The notes: generated by a model not told the origin, from the sequence alone. DNA of 64,000 nt from Coccinella septempunctata (GCF_907165205.1 NC_058190.1:34189345-34253344), one strand, 5' to 3'. Positions 23,535 through 33,999 are shown, numbered from the stretch's first letter. Numbers and translations are program-made.

Positions 23535-24071
23535 GATGGAATAAAAGAGAAGATCAGAAAATTTTTTCATCCATTCCCATAACCCCTTATTCTAATTGTA
23601 CGATATATTGGGAGTTAAATTACTTTGAGAATAGAACATCCCTACTGCAACTCACACATGACTAAATGTGACTCCTGTGACAAACTCCGGAAACTTCATT
23701 AGAAACCCAAATTCCCAAATTGGTAGGTTTATCTGATAAATCTCACACTGATCTCTCTATCTGGAAAATGAATAGGTAACAAGGGTGACGGGGAATGACA
23801 ATAGACGTCGACCTCCTGACCCTTACAACCAGCCGAGCGACGGAGACCACCAACTCGAAAGATAATGACCATTATACGTCTACTCGAGCAGTATTTCGTC
23901 ACTACTCTGTCAACGTATTGAAATGCCGACCGTCTGTCTTTCTAGGTGAATGATGAACCCAATTTTTCTTCGACTGATTCTAGAGGCTGATTTTCATCAG
24001 GTCCATACCTAATTGACAAATATTTTAATGCTAAATGCTGCTTCTACCGGTGAAAGGGTTATAGGTTTGTA

Positions 24072-24240
24072 TACAGGGTGTCCCAGGATTAATGGACATA
24101 AATTTGGATATAGGTTCACAACCTCAAAATTAGACGAAAAGTCTCCATGGAGGTATGTTCGGAAACGCTTCGTTGAAAAGTTACGTTACTTCAAAGATGA
24201 AAACCTGATTATGGTTTTATTCAATTTTTCTAAGTAGAAC
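24072..24240. repeat. TACAGGGTGTCCCAGG terminus, solo end
   Basis: TACAGGGTGTCCCAGGATTA, followed by a block ending near TCCATGGAGGTATGTTCGG, resembles one end of the palindromic element group, but no opposite terminus was located before the mariner at 24833. The 74-codon frame over it is chance. Confidence 0.35.
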
Positions 24241-25991
24241 CAAGATGGATAAATGAAGTTTTGCAGAGGTATCTTTCTCACTCATCCCTCATAGCTAGAG
24301 AGTGGTGTAATCGACAACCCTTTATGACTTTCTGCCATAACATTTCAATGGCTTCGAATATCATCATTATAAATTATACATTGTAAATTTCATTTGAAAC
24401 CTTTATTGTTTCCTGAGTTTTTATTGTACACCTGATAGTATTTCCCTAAAAATAAAATACAGTAGGCCTTGATAGCCCAGACGAAGCTTAATATCTTAAT
24501 CACTAAAAATCTTAATTAATTCCTGCAGTTTCAATCACAGAACTGGAATAGGTATATAAATATAACCTAGAAAAGTATTCAAAAAGAAATATATCAATCA
24601 GCATTCAAAATTGATACAATTATGTTCCAATTCGTTTGACTAAATTAAGAACATGAACAGCTGTAAAAAATTCAAATTATCTACGGTCAGTGCATAGATT
24701 CGCCTAAAGATCACTGTTTATTAAAAATACCAACCAGAACACAAAATGTTATCTTATGGGTTATCACTAACTTAAATTCGATTTTCCATAGCCACCTGAA
24801 ATGTCAATCTTTCTTGAGTTTCTTGAATGGACTACGAGGATGTATTGATATCTCGTTAGTCTAGACCAGTTCCACGCATAAAGAAATATTGCGTTACCAT
24901 AGCAACGAAAAATAACTTAAAAGGGTTAAGAGGTAAGCAGATTTACAAAGATATGCTTAATACCCTTGGTGAACAATGTTATGCGACCGTGAAAATTTGG
25001 GCTGCAAGTTTCAAAAGAGGTAAATTTTCAATTGAAGATGATGACCAAGCTGGAACGCCAGTTTCTGTGTCAGTCCCCGAAAATATCGATGCAGTTCATG
25101 ACATGATTTTATCAGACCGTGGAATTGGGCTAAAACGGATATCTGAAGCACTGAATATTTCATACGAACGCGTTCAATATATAGTTCACGTCAATTTGGA
25201 CATGACAAAAATTGCAGCAAAATGGATTCCCAAATGTTTGAATGTTGACCAAAGCGTGCAAGGGTAGAAGCAGCGCGTTAGATCTGTGCTCGATTTTAAA
25301 ACGATGTAGACTTCTTAAACCGAATTGTTACTATGGGATGAGACATAGGGTACATTTCTTCGAACCAAGAAGTTTCGTGTCCAAAAATCCGCTGGAAAAG
25401 TTCTTCAGTTTTTTAGAATTACCATGGAGTATTTATGATTGACTTTTTGGATAAGGGTAGAACAATAACCGGAGATAACTATTCGACAATACTGACCACT
25501 CTACGGGAAAAAATTAAAGAGAAAAGACGCGGAAAGCTATCCAAAGGTGTTTTGTTTTTGCAGGACAACGCCCCTGCACACAAATCTCATGTTGCCGTGC
25601 AAAAAATTTGTGATTTAGGGTTTAAATTACTAGAACACCCCCTTTATTCACCAGTTTTAGCCCCATCCGTCTATCATCTCTCTCTCTCTCTCATCCTCAA
25701 CTGAAAAAAAGGTTTAAAGGTTGTAAATTTTCTTCCAATGAGGAGATAATGAAATCTGTGGGGGTCTGGTTTGCAGAGCAAGAACAAACATTTTTTTTTA
25801 AAGGTCTAGAGACGTTGCAGGTTCGCTGTAAGAAATGTAATAATAATAATAATAATATCGTTTATTTCATAATCTGAATTACATTCTGAAGATGAAATAC
25901 GTCATAATACATGGGAACAAAAGCAACAAGGCAAAATAAAAAGAAATGAGAAATTAACAATAAAATACATGAGAACAGCTCAAAAAATATA

Positions 25992-26450
25992 TTAAGAGTT
26001 CATATATTCATCTATAGAGTATGGCTCTAAATCTATTAAAACATTCAGGATAGCTTCCTTGAATTTTTTGATGTCCGTTAAAGCGCGATACTGCTTTGGT
26101 ACCCTACTGAACAATTTGAGGCACATATATTCGACATTTTTCTGTGCTAATGTGAGGGAATACTTCGGTAAATGATACTTTTGGATACGTCTGGTGTTTT
26201 TTAGATTCAAGTGTTTCTCAAAAAAATGTTCGTTCTTTTGTAGGAAAACAAGACATCTGTATATGTACAAACCGGTAAGTGTTAATATTCTTTCTCTCCT
26301 GAAATATCCACGGCAAGATTCTCTGGATGGCAAACGAAGAATAGTTCTCAAAGCTCTTTTCTGGATCACGAATATCCTAGTGATATCGGAGCTATTTCCC
26401 CACGCAATGATTCCATACGCCATTAGACTTTGAAAATTAGAGAAATACAC
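25992..26450 (-). pseudogene. LINE ORF2 C-terminal part after a frameshift
   Basis: This frame continues the reverse transcriptase at YFSNFQSLMAYGIIAWGNSS (the conserved connection region before the tail), then FVIQKRALRTILRLPSRESC, YIYRCLVFLQKNEHFF and HLPKYSLTLAQKNVEYMCLK, ending in LEPYSIDEYMNS. One small indel near 26450 separates it from the catalytic part. About 150 residues; no zinc-knuckle was noticed. Confidence 0.8.
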
Positions 26451-28289
26451 GGTAAGCTTAGGTCAGCTTGACGTACAAGTACTCGAAGAGTATAAAGAAC
26501 AGAGTTAAGTCTACTCTGAAGTGAACCTATATGATCACACCAACTCAAATGTTGATCCAGAACAATACCCAAAAAGCGTGTACTCACAGTAAGATCTTTA
26601 ATCTGTCCTGAAAGATCTATATTCTCAGGTTTTACTGTTTTATTGTGCGAGGTACAAAAAAACATACACTCGGTTTTTTCTAAATTGAGAACGAGCTGGT
26701 TTTGGCGGCACCAGTTGACGATAGAAGAAAAACCCTTCTGCGTGGACTCCATACATTTGGCAACTTCAGCCTCTACCACAAGCATATTGGTATCGTCCGC
26801 GTACATAACAACCTCATGATCGCATTCTCCCGATTGAAAATCAAGAGCCGGACTTGCATTAGCAAAATCCGAAATGAAATCCGTCAAAATGCTCTCCGGT
26901 AAATCGTTCACACACACCAGAAAGAGTAGTGGTGCGGCGATACCACCCTGAGGCACTCCAACGCTCAGTACTTCATCAGAGGAATAGTATGAGACACCAT
27001 CAACTTCAACACACACTCTCTGAACTCGGTCTTGCAAATAGCTCTTCATAAGATCTAGTTGTTTATATCGAATTCCGTAAAGAGATAATTTATGTAGCAA
27101 TTTCTCATGGACCACACAGTCGAAAGCCTTGGAAAAATCAACAAAAAGCCCCATTGGTACCCTACCTTCATCCAAGGCCCCAAGAATTGACCGCACCAGT
27201 TTAAAAATCACCGTATCAGTGCTTCTTGTCTTCAAAAAACCATGTTGACAATCCGAAAACACACCTGATTTTCGGAAGAAGTTTAAAAGCCGATTCACCA
27301 AAATTTTCTCAAACAATTTCGAAAAGGAAGTTAGCAAGCTTATCGGACGATAATTCCCAGGGTGATCTGTAGTTCCCTTCTTGAATAAAGGTTTCACGAT
27401 AGCTATCTTCAAAGATTTCGGGAAAACTCCTTCTTTAAAGGCAGTATACATTATGTGGGCTACTGGCAGCGCTATCATAGAAATAGACTTTTTAATAACA
27501 GTCATCGGTATCCCATCAAAACCAGAAGAACTTTTATTTGCCATTCCCCTTACAGTCCTGACAACCTCATCCGATGTGACCTCGAAAAGAAAAAAAGACC
27601 TCAAATTCCGATGAATACAATCAGCTACCGGAGCAGATTGGGTACAATTTGGAGTAGGAGATATCAATAAGGAGGAGACGCTGGTAAAATGCCTATTGAA
27701 ATCATCCGCAAGCTTCTGGGGATTATTGGATCTTAACAAACCTTTTTGAGTTTCATTTTTACGTCCCGTGATTTGATATATCATATTCCAGACCGCTTTG
27801 GATTTATTTTTGGAATTTCTAATATGATCACTTATGAATTTTTTCCTATTCATGTTGAGACTTTTATCATATAAAGCTTTCGTTTTGCGGTAAATATCAA
27901 GATATTCCGAGCGGTAACGAGAAATCAGGTACAGGTAATCCAGTTGGTTTTTTAGATTCACTATATCTGGAGATGTGTCCACATATTTTTTCTGGGAAGA
28001 AGTGTCTTTGATCGTAACAAGAGGAAATGATCTATCAAATATGGACTTATATTTGTTAAAAAATATGTCCCACATTGAATCGACATTTACTGTGTTTTGG
28101 TAGATTGAAAGATCATTCCAGTTCACTGTAGATAGACCCTCCAAAAAACCTTCCATAGTAGAGACGTTTATGAGGCGAATTTGCTTCTTTATGACCTTTG
28201 GAATTTTATTGAATGTGAACGAAAAAAGTTGAGCGGTGTGGTCAGACAAATGAGACGGGACAACGTAAGTGTCATAATCTCTGTATCTC
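26423..28289 (-). CDS. LINE ORF2: endonuclease end plus reverse transcriptase, interrupted by a frameshift
   Basis: About 620 residues are intact: SHLSDHTAQLFSF (end of the APE endonuclease with its SDH motif), a linker with RSKNKSKAVWNMIYQITGRK-like sequence, then the reverse transcriptase. RT landmarks are SSSGFDGIPMTVIKK, GNYRPISLLTSFSKLFEKIL, QHGFLKTRSTD, GLFVDFSKAFDCVVHEKLL (first catalytic Asp), SVGVPQGGIAAPLLFLV, VMYADDTNMLVV (catalytic YADD) and TRFLGIVLDQHLSWCDHI. The frame closes at 26423 and continues in another frame, overlapping at 26423-26450. Codons upstream of 28289 belong to mariner DNA, so the Met near 28447 is not natural. It cannot transpose. Confidence 0.85.
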
Positions 28290-28392
28290 TGTATCCAATT
28301 AAGAGGACAATATGTTGAGTAATAAAATGTTTTTACATTGAAGTTTGGTTTAGTTCTATAGTTGGCTAAGAATTTTTCAATATATCCTCGTA

Positions 28393-29570
28393 TATGTCCT
28401 TTGCTCTGTTTTGGAACAAGCAACGAAATGACCATCTCTCGTTGCATAGGATCGAAGTTTCGTAATTTCGAAAGTAAGCTTGATCACCAGCATATTATTA
28501 ACAAGTTATTTCAAACATTTTCCAAATGAGGAATATGTCAATACGAAGTTTCCAGAAAAAAATTCGTCATTTCAATTCATATTTTTTTGATGAGCCTGAA
28601 TGAAAAGCAGTGGTGGAAAATAAAAAAGGGTTACCGATTTCACCCCTCTGTGGCTATCGGGAATTGGTGACCAATTGTGTTCTAGGTGCACCTCTTTCTA
28701 AAAGAACCACACGAAATTTCATTCGTTCATTTCTGTTCCCCTGAAAAAATTTAATAAATCCTTAATCAAGTCGTTATCTTTGAAACGAGCATGAAAATAT
28801 TATCTCGTGCTTGTTACCGTCAGAAATAATTCTACTGATTACTTCTTCACTGCACAACAATTGATAGGGTCTCTTTATTCGTAGCTTCTGTTGAAGTATC
28901 TGGAAAATCTGTTATGCCTTCATTTGTTCTTTCAGGAGAAACTGGGATATTTCAAGTTGATTTTATCATATTTTTTTTTACTTCATCAAGTTTTTGCCCT
29001 CTGCTATTTATTGTCCTACGCTGTATACATGGTGGGATGAAAATCACTGAGTTGTCAGTTTTTGATTATTTATATGTAAGTTTGAATCTCGCGCCAAACT
29101 TCGGCTTCCGTTGATGTATGAACTGTCAAGGGGACAAAAGAGGAAAGGCGAAGTTTTATAACGGCTGCGATAATTGTGATCCAATATACAGTATAATATA
29201 ATAAGATTAAGGCTATCGACAATTGTGTTGAATCAGGTTTGTTGATTTATTGTAAATATGTATGTAAATTAGAATAATGTTTTGTTTATTACAGTTTTCA
29301 CTGCATCAACTGTGTCTGAATATAACCTTAAATATTCACTTTACAACGTCTCTGATTTCGAGACCTTACATATACTCTTACTCGAATGAAAATTTTGTTC
29401 CACACATGTGAGAATTTTGTGTATCGGTTTCGCATTGATGGAATAAAGCGTGGATGGTACAAAAGAGATGATCAAAAATGGACGTCACAGTGAAAGGTAG
29501 CGCAAGATTGATGTACATATCTGATGAGGCCATTAAAATATCTATTAGGGATAATTAGAAACATCGCAGT
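28393..29570. other. No gene recognised
   Basis: AT-rich sequence after the mariner right end, with short frames only. No repeat ends identified. Confidence 0.45.
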
Positions 29571-29579
29571 TTCATACAT

Positions 29580-29910
29580 TTTTAATTCCCTGAAAGCGGA
29601 ACGTCGGATGAATTCTTAATGGACGTTTATTTTTAACGACAAGGTGAGGCGGGGAGGTGAGCCGGCAGCGTGGAGGTACATTCACTGCAGGAATTCTAAT
29701 GGAGGAAAGAAACAATCGGCGGCGGCGTTTTGGAAGCGTGTGAAAAAAGGTCAAAGGGCGAGACGGGTGAGACAGAGAATAGTTTGTCGATTACGTCCCT
29801 GAGTCGCTGAACCTCTGCATGATGATCATCAATGCTAGTTTGCACTGGCGCAAGGAATTAGGATAATATGGTCGGAAGCTCCTCCTAATATTCAATTATT
29901 ATTTAATTAG
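29580..29910. other. GC-richer island with nuclear-receptor-like site; possible regulatory element
   Basis: The segment contains GGTGAGGCGGGGAGGTGAGC, CAATCGGCGGCGGCG and AAAGGTCAAAGGGCGAGACG. AGGTCA-A-AGGGCG is close to a DR1-type nuclear-receptor half-site pair. No frame above 60 codons, no transposon ends. It may be an enhancer or promoter-proximal element, by composition only. Confidence 0.3.
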
Positions 29911-29924
29911 GGTCCGTCGATTCT

Positions 29925-30180
29925 AACAGTTTTTCATCGAAGTGGGAGTTGTGTTGCTCTGACGAGGTCGTATGAGGACGAAACCATGGTCAGCATTTAC
30001 TCCCCTTCGTAGAGGAGTCCTTCCTTCAGTGTCCGAACGATGGCAAATTGGCCAGTTCGATTCAGACTTGTTATTCATATTAGCGGATTATATGCGTCTT
30101 AATTGATGCTTATTGTTGTACTAAATTTCTGATAATTTTCGTGAGCCTGTGTGAGTTCCTTTGTTGATAAATAAAAAATC
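29925..30180 (+). repeat. Hammerhead-bearing dispersed repeat, family B
   Basis: The hammerhead core is followed by a ~190-bp body: GATGGCAAATTGGCCAGTTC, GATTCAGACTTGTTATTCAT, GCGTCTTAATTGATGC and TTATTGTTGTA. The same body, with the same order, follows the core at 63.9 kb (minus strand). The family resembles short hammerhead-bearing repeats such as Penelope pseudo-LTRs or retrozyme-like units, but no protein gene accompanies it. Confidence 0.6.
29955..29995 (+). ncRNA. Hammerhead ribozyme motif, family B
   Basis: TGCT (stem I), CTGACGA core, stem II GTC/GAC with one unpaired G, GAAAC, then CATGGTC (palindromic ACCATGGT as stem III, GTC cleavage triplet) and AGCA, which pairs with TGCT. All invariant core positions are kept. 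Stem II is short. Confidence 0.6.
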
Positions 30181-30251
30181 ATGGGCGGCTCTTCAGGGAG
30201 TGCAATGGAGGCTGAGCCTCCTCTCAAAGCTGAGCAATAAAATTCTAAGTG

Positions 30252-30409
30252 TACAGGGTATCCCAAATTGCTGGATTTCGGCTGTTTCTGGTACTTCTAG
30301 ACAAAATAAGAAAAAACGTTGAGAGAAGTCCTAGACTCGATTTTCGTGAAGAGTCCAGTAGTGGAAAACGTTTCACAATATCTCCATTTGTAGAATATAT
30401 CTTGTAAAC
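30252..30409. repeat. TACAGGGTATCCC terminus, interrupted by a Tc1 element
   Basis: TACAGGGTATCCCAAATTGC begins a block resembling one end of the palindromic element group. It runs up to the TA target of the Tc1 element at 30412. No matching right end was found after 31939. Confidence 0.3.
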
Positions 30410-30411
30410 TA

Positions 30412-31937
30412 CACTGCGCAAAAAAATTAACGCACATTATGGAAATCTCAAATTTATTCTACAACTGAAGGTGTTCTCAATGATAATTATTTTCATCAGA
30501 ATTATGCATGCATATGTTATCCACTTTTAACGGTCTTCTTCAATACAGATGTTTTTTCCCAGCAGGAATAAAAAAAGATGATATTATCAGATTTTGAATG
30601 TATTGACTCCATTCTAAAATCAATTGTTCTCGATCAATTCTAGTGATCAATAGTTTTTATTTCGTTTGATTTTCTACACTCGATCGCTATGCAACGCGAA
30701 ACACTCAATTTGACCCAAGAGGAATGTGCACAAGAGGTAGTTTTGCGAGAAGAAGGGTGGACATACACAAGAATTGCAGAAAGGTTTGGAGTTTCCCATA
30801 CAAGTGTGTCCAGAATGTTGCAGCGATTCAGGGAGACAGGTATGAATGTCCGAAGACTAGGACAGGGTAGACCACGGGTAACAACTGCCATTCAAGAACG
30901 TTACTTGAGAGTTTCTTCGTTGAGACAACGGTTTGCAACCGCTCGCCTCCTTCAAATTCAGCTTGAGCAAACTCATGAGGTGCAAATTAGCACTCAGACA
31001 ATAAGAAATCGCCTCAGAGAATATGATTTAAAGCCTCGTGTCGCGGCAAGAGGCCCAGCTCTTACCCCAGCCCATCGAAGGGCGCGTTTGGATTTTGCGA
31101 GAGAGCATATCCATTGGGAAGAGGCCGATTGGGAAAGAGTTCTCTTCACAGATGAGTCTAGATTATGCCTCTACCATTGTATCGACGTTCCCTTGTATAC
31201 AGACGTCCACATGAAAGATATGCTCAGTGCAATTTCCTGAATACTACTGGTTTCGGGGGAGGATCGATTATGGTATGGGGTGGAATATCTTTGACTGCTC
31301 GCACAGACCTAGTGGTCGTTGATAATGGAGCTGTGAATGCTGATAAGTATATAAGGAACATTCTTGAAGAGCATGTAGTGCCATTTGCCCCATACATTGG
31401 TGAAAATTTCATATTTATGGACGATAATGCCAGACCCCATCGTGCGCGCATCGTTCAGGAGTACCTTGAAGAGGTTGAAGTCTCTCGAATGGAATGGCCA
31501 GCAAGAAGTCCAGATCTCAATCCGATTGAGCAGGTTTAGGACAACCTCAATAGAAGGCTGAGAAGTTCAGAAAATCATCCAGCTACTCTTAATGACTTAG
31601 GAATCCAACTCGGAGAAATCTAGGAAGGATTAGATCAGAACATTTTAAGATCACTCTTTTTGAGTATGAACCGTCGTTGCCGAACTGTAATTAACGCAAG
31701 GGGTGGAAAAACCAAGTATTAAATCACTTATCAGCATTTCATTATTTTGAAAATTGTTCATTTCTCTTCTTTCACATAAGATTCGATGAAATCCTAGATT
31801 TTTCTTCCATTTAATGTGTCTTGTTTCGTTCAAAACCTTCCCGAGAGAATATAAAAAATAAGTTATGAAGTCAATGTTGAGTTAACTTTCATTAAAATTG
31901 AGATTTTCAGAATGTGCGTTAATTTTTTAGCGCAGTG
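30412..31937 (+). mobile_element. Tc1-family transposon, complete ends, mutated transposase
   Basis: The left end CACTGCGCAAAAAAATTAAC and the right end, reversed, CACTGCGCTAAAAAATTAAC are followed on both sides by GCACATT.TG.AAATCTCAA, giving inverted repeats of about 42 bp with few mismatches. TA flanks both ends (30410-30411 and 31938-31939). The 1526-bp length is normal for Tc1. One transposase frame, broken in three places, fills the centre. Confidence 0.92.
30689..31722 (+). pseudogene. Tc1 transposase (DD34E), frameshifted and with two stops
   Basis: It starts MQRETLNLTQEECAQEVV, with two helix-turn-helix units (YTRIAERFGVSHTSVSRMLQ and TQTIRNRLREYDLKPR) and the GRPR hinge (GQGRPRV) between them. 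Catalytic motifs are LFTDESR (Asp), MDDNARPHRAR (Asp) and SPDLNPIEQ (Glu), the last two 34 residues apart, as in Tc1. A frameshift lies near 31165, just after FTDESR. TAG codons at 31537-31539 and about 31621 replace the Trp of EQ-W-D and EI-W-E. The natural end would be KTKY at 31722. It would bind the inverted repeats and cut at TA, but this copy is inactive. Confidence 0.88.
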
Positions 31938-32011
31938 TATTTTCAAAGAGAATTAATTTCAGAAAAAATATCACTTTTTGTTATATTGAAAAAATATAAT
32001 TGATTCACTGA

Positions 32012-32145
32012 GGTCCAGTTGCAGGAAAGTCCATTAAAATTTAATAGTCCATCGAAATGTTAATCCTCCACTTTTTCCTTCAAAAATTACAGTTTTAAAT
32101 TTTGATGGGACATAAAATCTTAATGGAATTTCCTGCAACTGGGCC
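32012..32145. mobile_element. 134-bp MITE with Harbinger-like ends, TGA target duplication
   Basis: The left end GGTCCAGTTGCAGGAAAGTC and the right end, reversed, GGCCCAGTTGCAGGAAATTC extend into further inverted similarity (CATTAAAATTT/CATTAAGATTTT). TGA flanks both sides (32009-32011 and 32146-32148). It is nearly a perfect fold-back. Confidence 0.75.
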
Positions 32146-32402
32146 TGAAAATACTTGAATCCATTCGCTTTGCAAAATAAGCGAAACGCCCTATGGTGGC
32201 AGCTGTAGTAACTGAGTGTGGCATCCAAACTCAACACTCAAAAAACGATTAGCTTTCAAGGTTATAAAAACAATATCAATAAGAGCCATAATATAGTTCC
32301 ATAACTGCCCACCCTAGCGCTACAATCTTATTTAGCAACGCGAGTTGCACATCGAAATTTTAGCTTCACTACGCAGTCCAACTACCAAAAAAATCCAAAC
32401 TA

Positions 32403-33094
32403 TACAGGGTGAGTCTCTGACTCGTACAGATATTTTAACAGTAGATTCTTGAGGTAAAAAAAAACTTTTTTCCTTTACCATTGTTTTTCGAATCGGCTCG
32501 GTTCAAAAGATACAGGCTGTTGAAAAACCATGGAAAAATGTTATTTTCAGATGTATCTCATAAACGGTTAGATCGAATGAAATTAATTTCGGAATATAGT
32601 TTTTCATTTGTTTGATTAATCTTATTCGAACACAAGATTTTCTCAGCTTTTTCATGATGACCATTACGTACTATAAAACCATAACAAATTCAAAGAAACC
32701 AATTCTTGAAACTAAGTAGGACACTATCTAATGAATATTTGAACGTTTTGTAAAACACAAGTATTTTCATAGTTTCTCATATTTTTCGTATTTTCTTGCT
32801 GTTTTCGAGTATTTTCTTGTTCAAAAATTAAAGAATATCTGTGAAATTTGAAAAATTTGGGACTTTGGCTGTATACAATCCCGTTAAAAAGATCCACAGA
32901 TGTGTAGTGTCAAAAATTTAGCTAGTTATTTTGAAAGTAATTTTGTTTTTCCAGGGGTGGCACAGCTCATTATGAGAACTTAAAATGGCTTTTTTTTTAT
33001 CAGGGCCGAATCGGAAAAGATGGTTTAGGAAAAAAGTGTTCCTTTTGACCACAAAAATCTACTCTTAAAATAATTGTCAAAGACTCACCCTGTA
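32403..33094. mobile_element. Palindromic TACAGGGTG element, subfamily 1, full-length copy
   Basis: The ends are TACAGGGTGAGTCTCTGAC and, reversed, TACAGGGTGAGTCTTTGAC. The arms stay similar for about 130 bp (AGTAGATTCTTGAGG, TCCTTTACCATTGTTTTTCG, AATCGGCTC, with their inverses on the right). The 692-bp body has no coding capacity. Copies are at 10351-11015 and 52450-53103. Confidence 0.75.
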
Positions 33095-33382
33095 TATACG
33101 CTAATGCGCGCTTTGCTCATTAAATCATTTTGAAATGATTTGTGTTTTGGTTATCTTTCAATGGTTGGCTAAGTAAAACGAAAGGTTTAATTTTTTTTAT
33201 TTGAAAGTTAAAGTTATTCTGAAACATAGATGACACTTATGTGAACTAGTCATTTTCATTTGAAAAATGTGAATAGAAACAAATTGTCTATCCAATAGCT
33301 CTCTAACTAAATATTAAATCGATGTGGCCGATACCATAATTGAACTTGAAACAGATTATACGAATTTCACAAAATTTTTGAA

Positions 33383-33430
33383 CCACGACACGTGTTTCGC
33401 TATCACAATAGCAATAGCATCTTCAGGTGG
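33383..33430 (-). ncRNA. Hammerhead ribozyme motif, third family, intact core
   Basis: On the minus strand: CCAC (stem I), CTGAAGA, one extra T, GCTAT...ATAGC (stem II, 5 bp), GAAAC, ACGTGTC giving the palindrome ACACGTGT as stem III and GTC as cleavage triplet, then GTGG, fully complementary to CCAC. All invariant positions are present. Confidence 0.65.
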
Positions 33431-33876
33431 GTGTAGGTAAAATGAATCTTTCAGAAAGTTATCGCCGGATTTACTAAACGATCAGACTGACCTCAATTAC
33501 TCCATATTACCGAAATTATTTGGAATATTTGTGTTCAGCTACTGGTATTTTTGTCAGTTCAGGCTCAAACATAAAATAAACATACAAAAAAAAAGATAAT
33601 AAGATATAAAATTTGTATGTATGAATTATTTGAAAGTTAATAAATAGGTTAATTTTTTATATTATTTTATGAGTGATCCTCCGATTTCTACCTACCTGTA
33701 AATTTCTCTAAAGTTTCAGGTAACTACCATTATTAGCTCTAGTCTGATCAGTTTCTGTCCTAAATTTCACCAAATGCTCAGAAATTATCATTACCCCCTC
33801 CAAATTCTTAGGAGTATAGTCAAATGTTTGTTTATATATTTTTGTTTCATTACCAAATATTTCAGTTTACCTTCAC

Positions 33877-33918
33877 TCACCTGAAAATGATATTGTGATA
33901 GCGAAACACGTACGGTGG
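33877..33918 (+). ncRNA. Decayed hammerhead motif in the inverted partner arm
   Basis: TCAC, CTGAAAA (core G changed to A), TGATATTGTGATAGC, GAAAC, ACGTAC, GGTGG. The core Gly position and the cleavage triplet are mutated (TAC instead of GTC), so it should be inactive. Confidence 0.5.
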
Positions 33919-33999
33919 TTTGAAAACTTAATTTGTGAAAATCGTATAATCTGTTTTAAGTTCAACTCTGATAAGATACATTCACAATATTTTCAATTC

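Larger units (their letters stand above)
22841..23628 (-). mobile_element. Penelope-like element remnant with inverted hammerhead-bearing arms
   Basis: A 122-bp inverted repeat forms the two sides (22838-22959 and 23483-23604). Each arm carries a hammerhead motif. Between them, on the minus strand, lies the end of a GIY-YIG endonuclease frame. A direct repeat GAATAGAACATC at 22829-22840 and 23629-23640 is a good candidate 12-bp target-site duplication. Penelope-like elements are known to carry hammerheads in their pseudo-LTRs, to insert with variable arm orientation and to make duplications of about this size. The arm 3' of the frame has the hammerhead in sense; the upstream arm is inverted. 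The reverse transcriptase is missing. Confidence 0.82.
25840..28289 (-). mobile_element. 5'-truncated CR1/Daphne-like LINE nested in mariner copy b
   Basis: The element lies on the minus strand with an ATT-repeat tail (25840-25857, seen as ATAATAAT on the plus strand) instead of poly(A). The mariner reading resumes at TGTATCCAATTAAGAG, and TGTA (25836-25839 and 28290-28293) may be a 4-bp target duplication. The 5' end falls in the last part of the APE endonuclease (VVPSHLSDHTAQ, with the conserved S-D-H). The clade is uncertain: the tail and frame resemble CR1/Daphne-type insect LINEs. Confidence 0.85.
24833..28392 (+). mobile_element. Dead mariner, copy b, split by a LINE insertion
   Basis: The left end TACGAGGATGTATTGATATC and right end TATATCCTCGTA (28381-28392) are the mariner inverted repeats of copies a and c. 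Transposase pieces on the plus strand include SFKRGKFSIEDDD, GIGLKRISEALNISYERV, GRTITGDNYST and LQDNAPAHKSHVA. About 130 bp of 5' sequence are deleted and the frame shifts repeatedly. Where copy c encodes YHLFPQL, this copy has an expanded CT run (about 25676-25692). The 3' part is displaced to 28290-28392 by a 2.45-kb LINE. Confidence 0.85.
33331..33985. mobile_element. Second inverted pair of hammerhead-bearing arms (Penelope-like arrangement)
   Basis: The left arm (33331-33440) contains TTGAACTTGAAACAGATTAT, CGAATTTCACAAAATTTTTG and a minus-strand hammerhead. The right arm (33866-33985) repeats these inverted: TTGTGAAAATCGTATAATCT, GTTTTAAGTTCAACTC. The arrangement equals that at 22841-23628 but with unrelated sequence. 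The ~425 bp between the arms show no endonuclease frame that I can recognise. Confidence 0.55.

Noticed and set aside
25676..25692. CT repeat as an independent regulatory or GAGA-type site
   Set aside because: Comparison with the other mariner copies shows it is an expansion of transposase codons.
28290..28447. N-terminal extension of the LINE frame up to a Met near 28447
   Set aside because: These codons are antisense mariner sequence read through the insertion boundary, not LINE protein.
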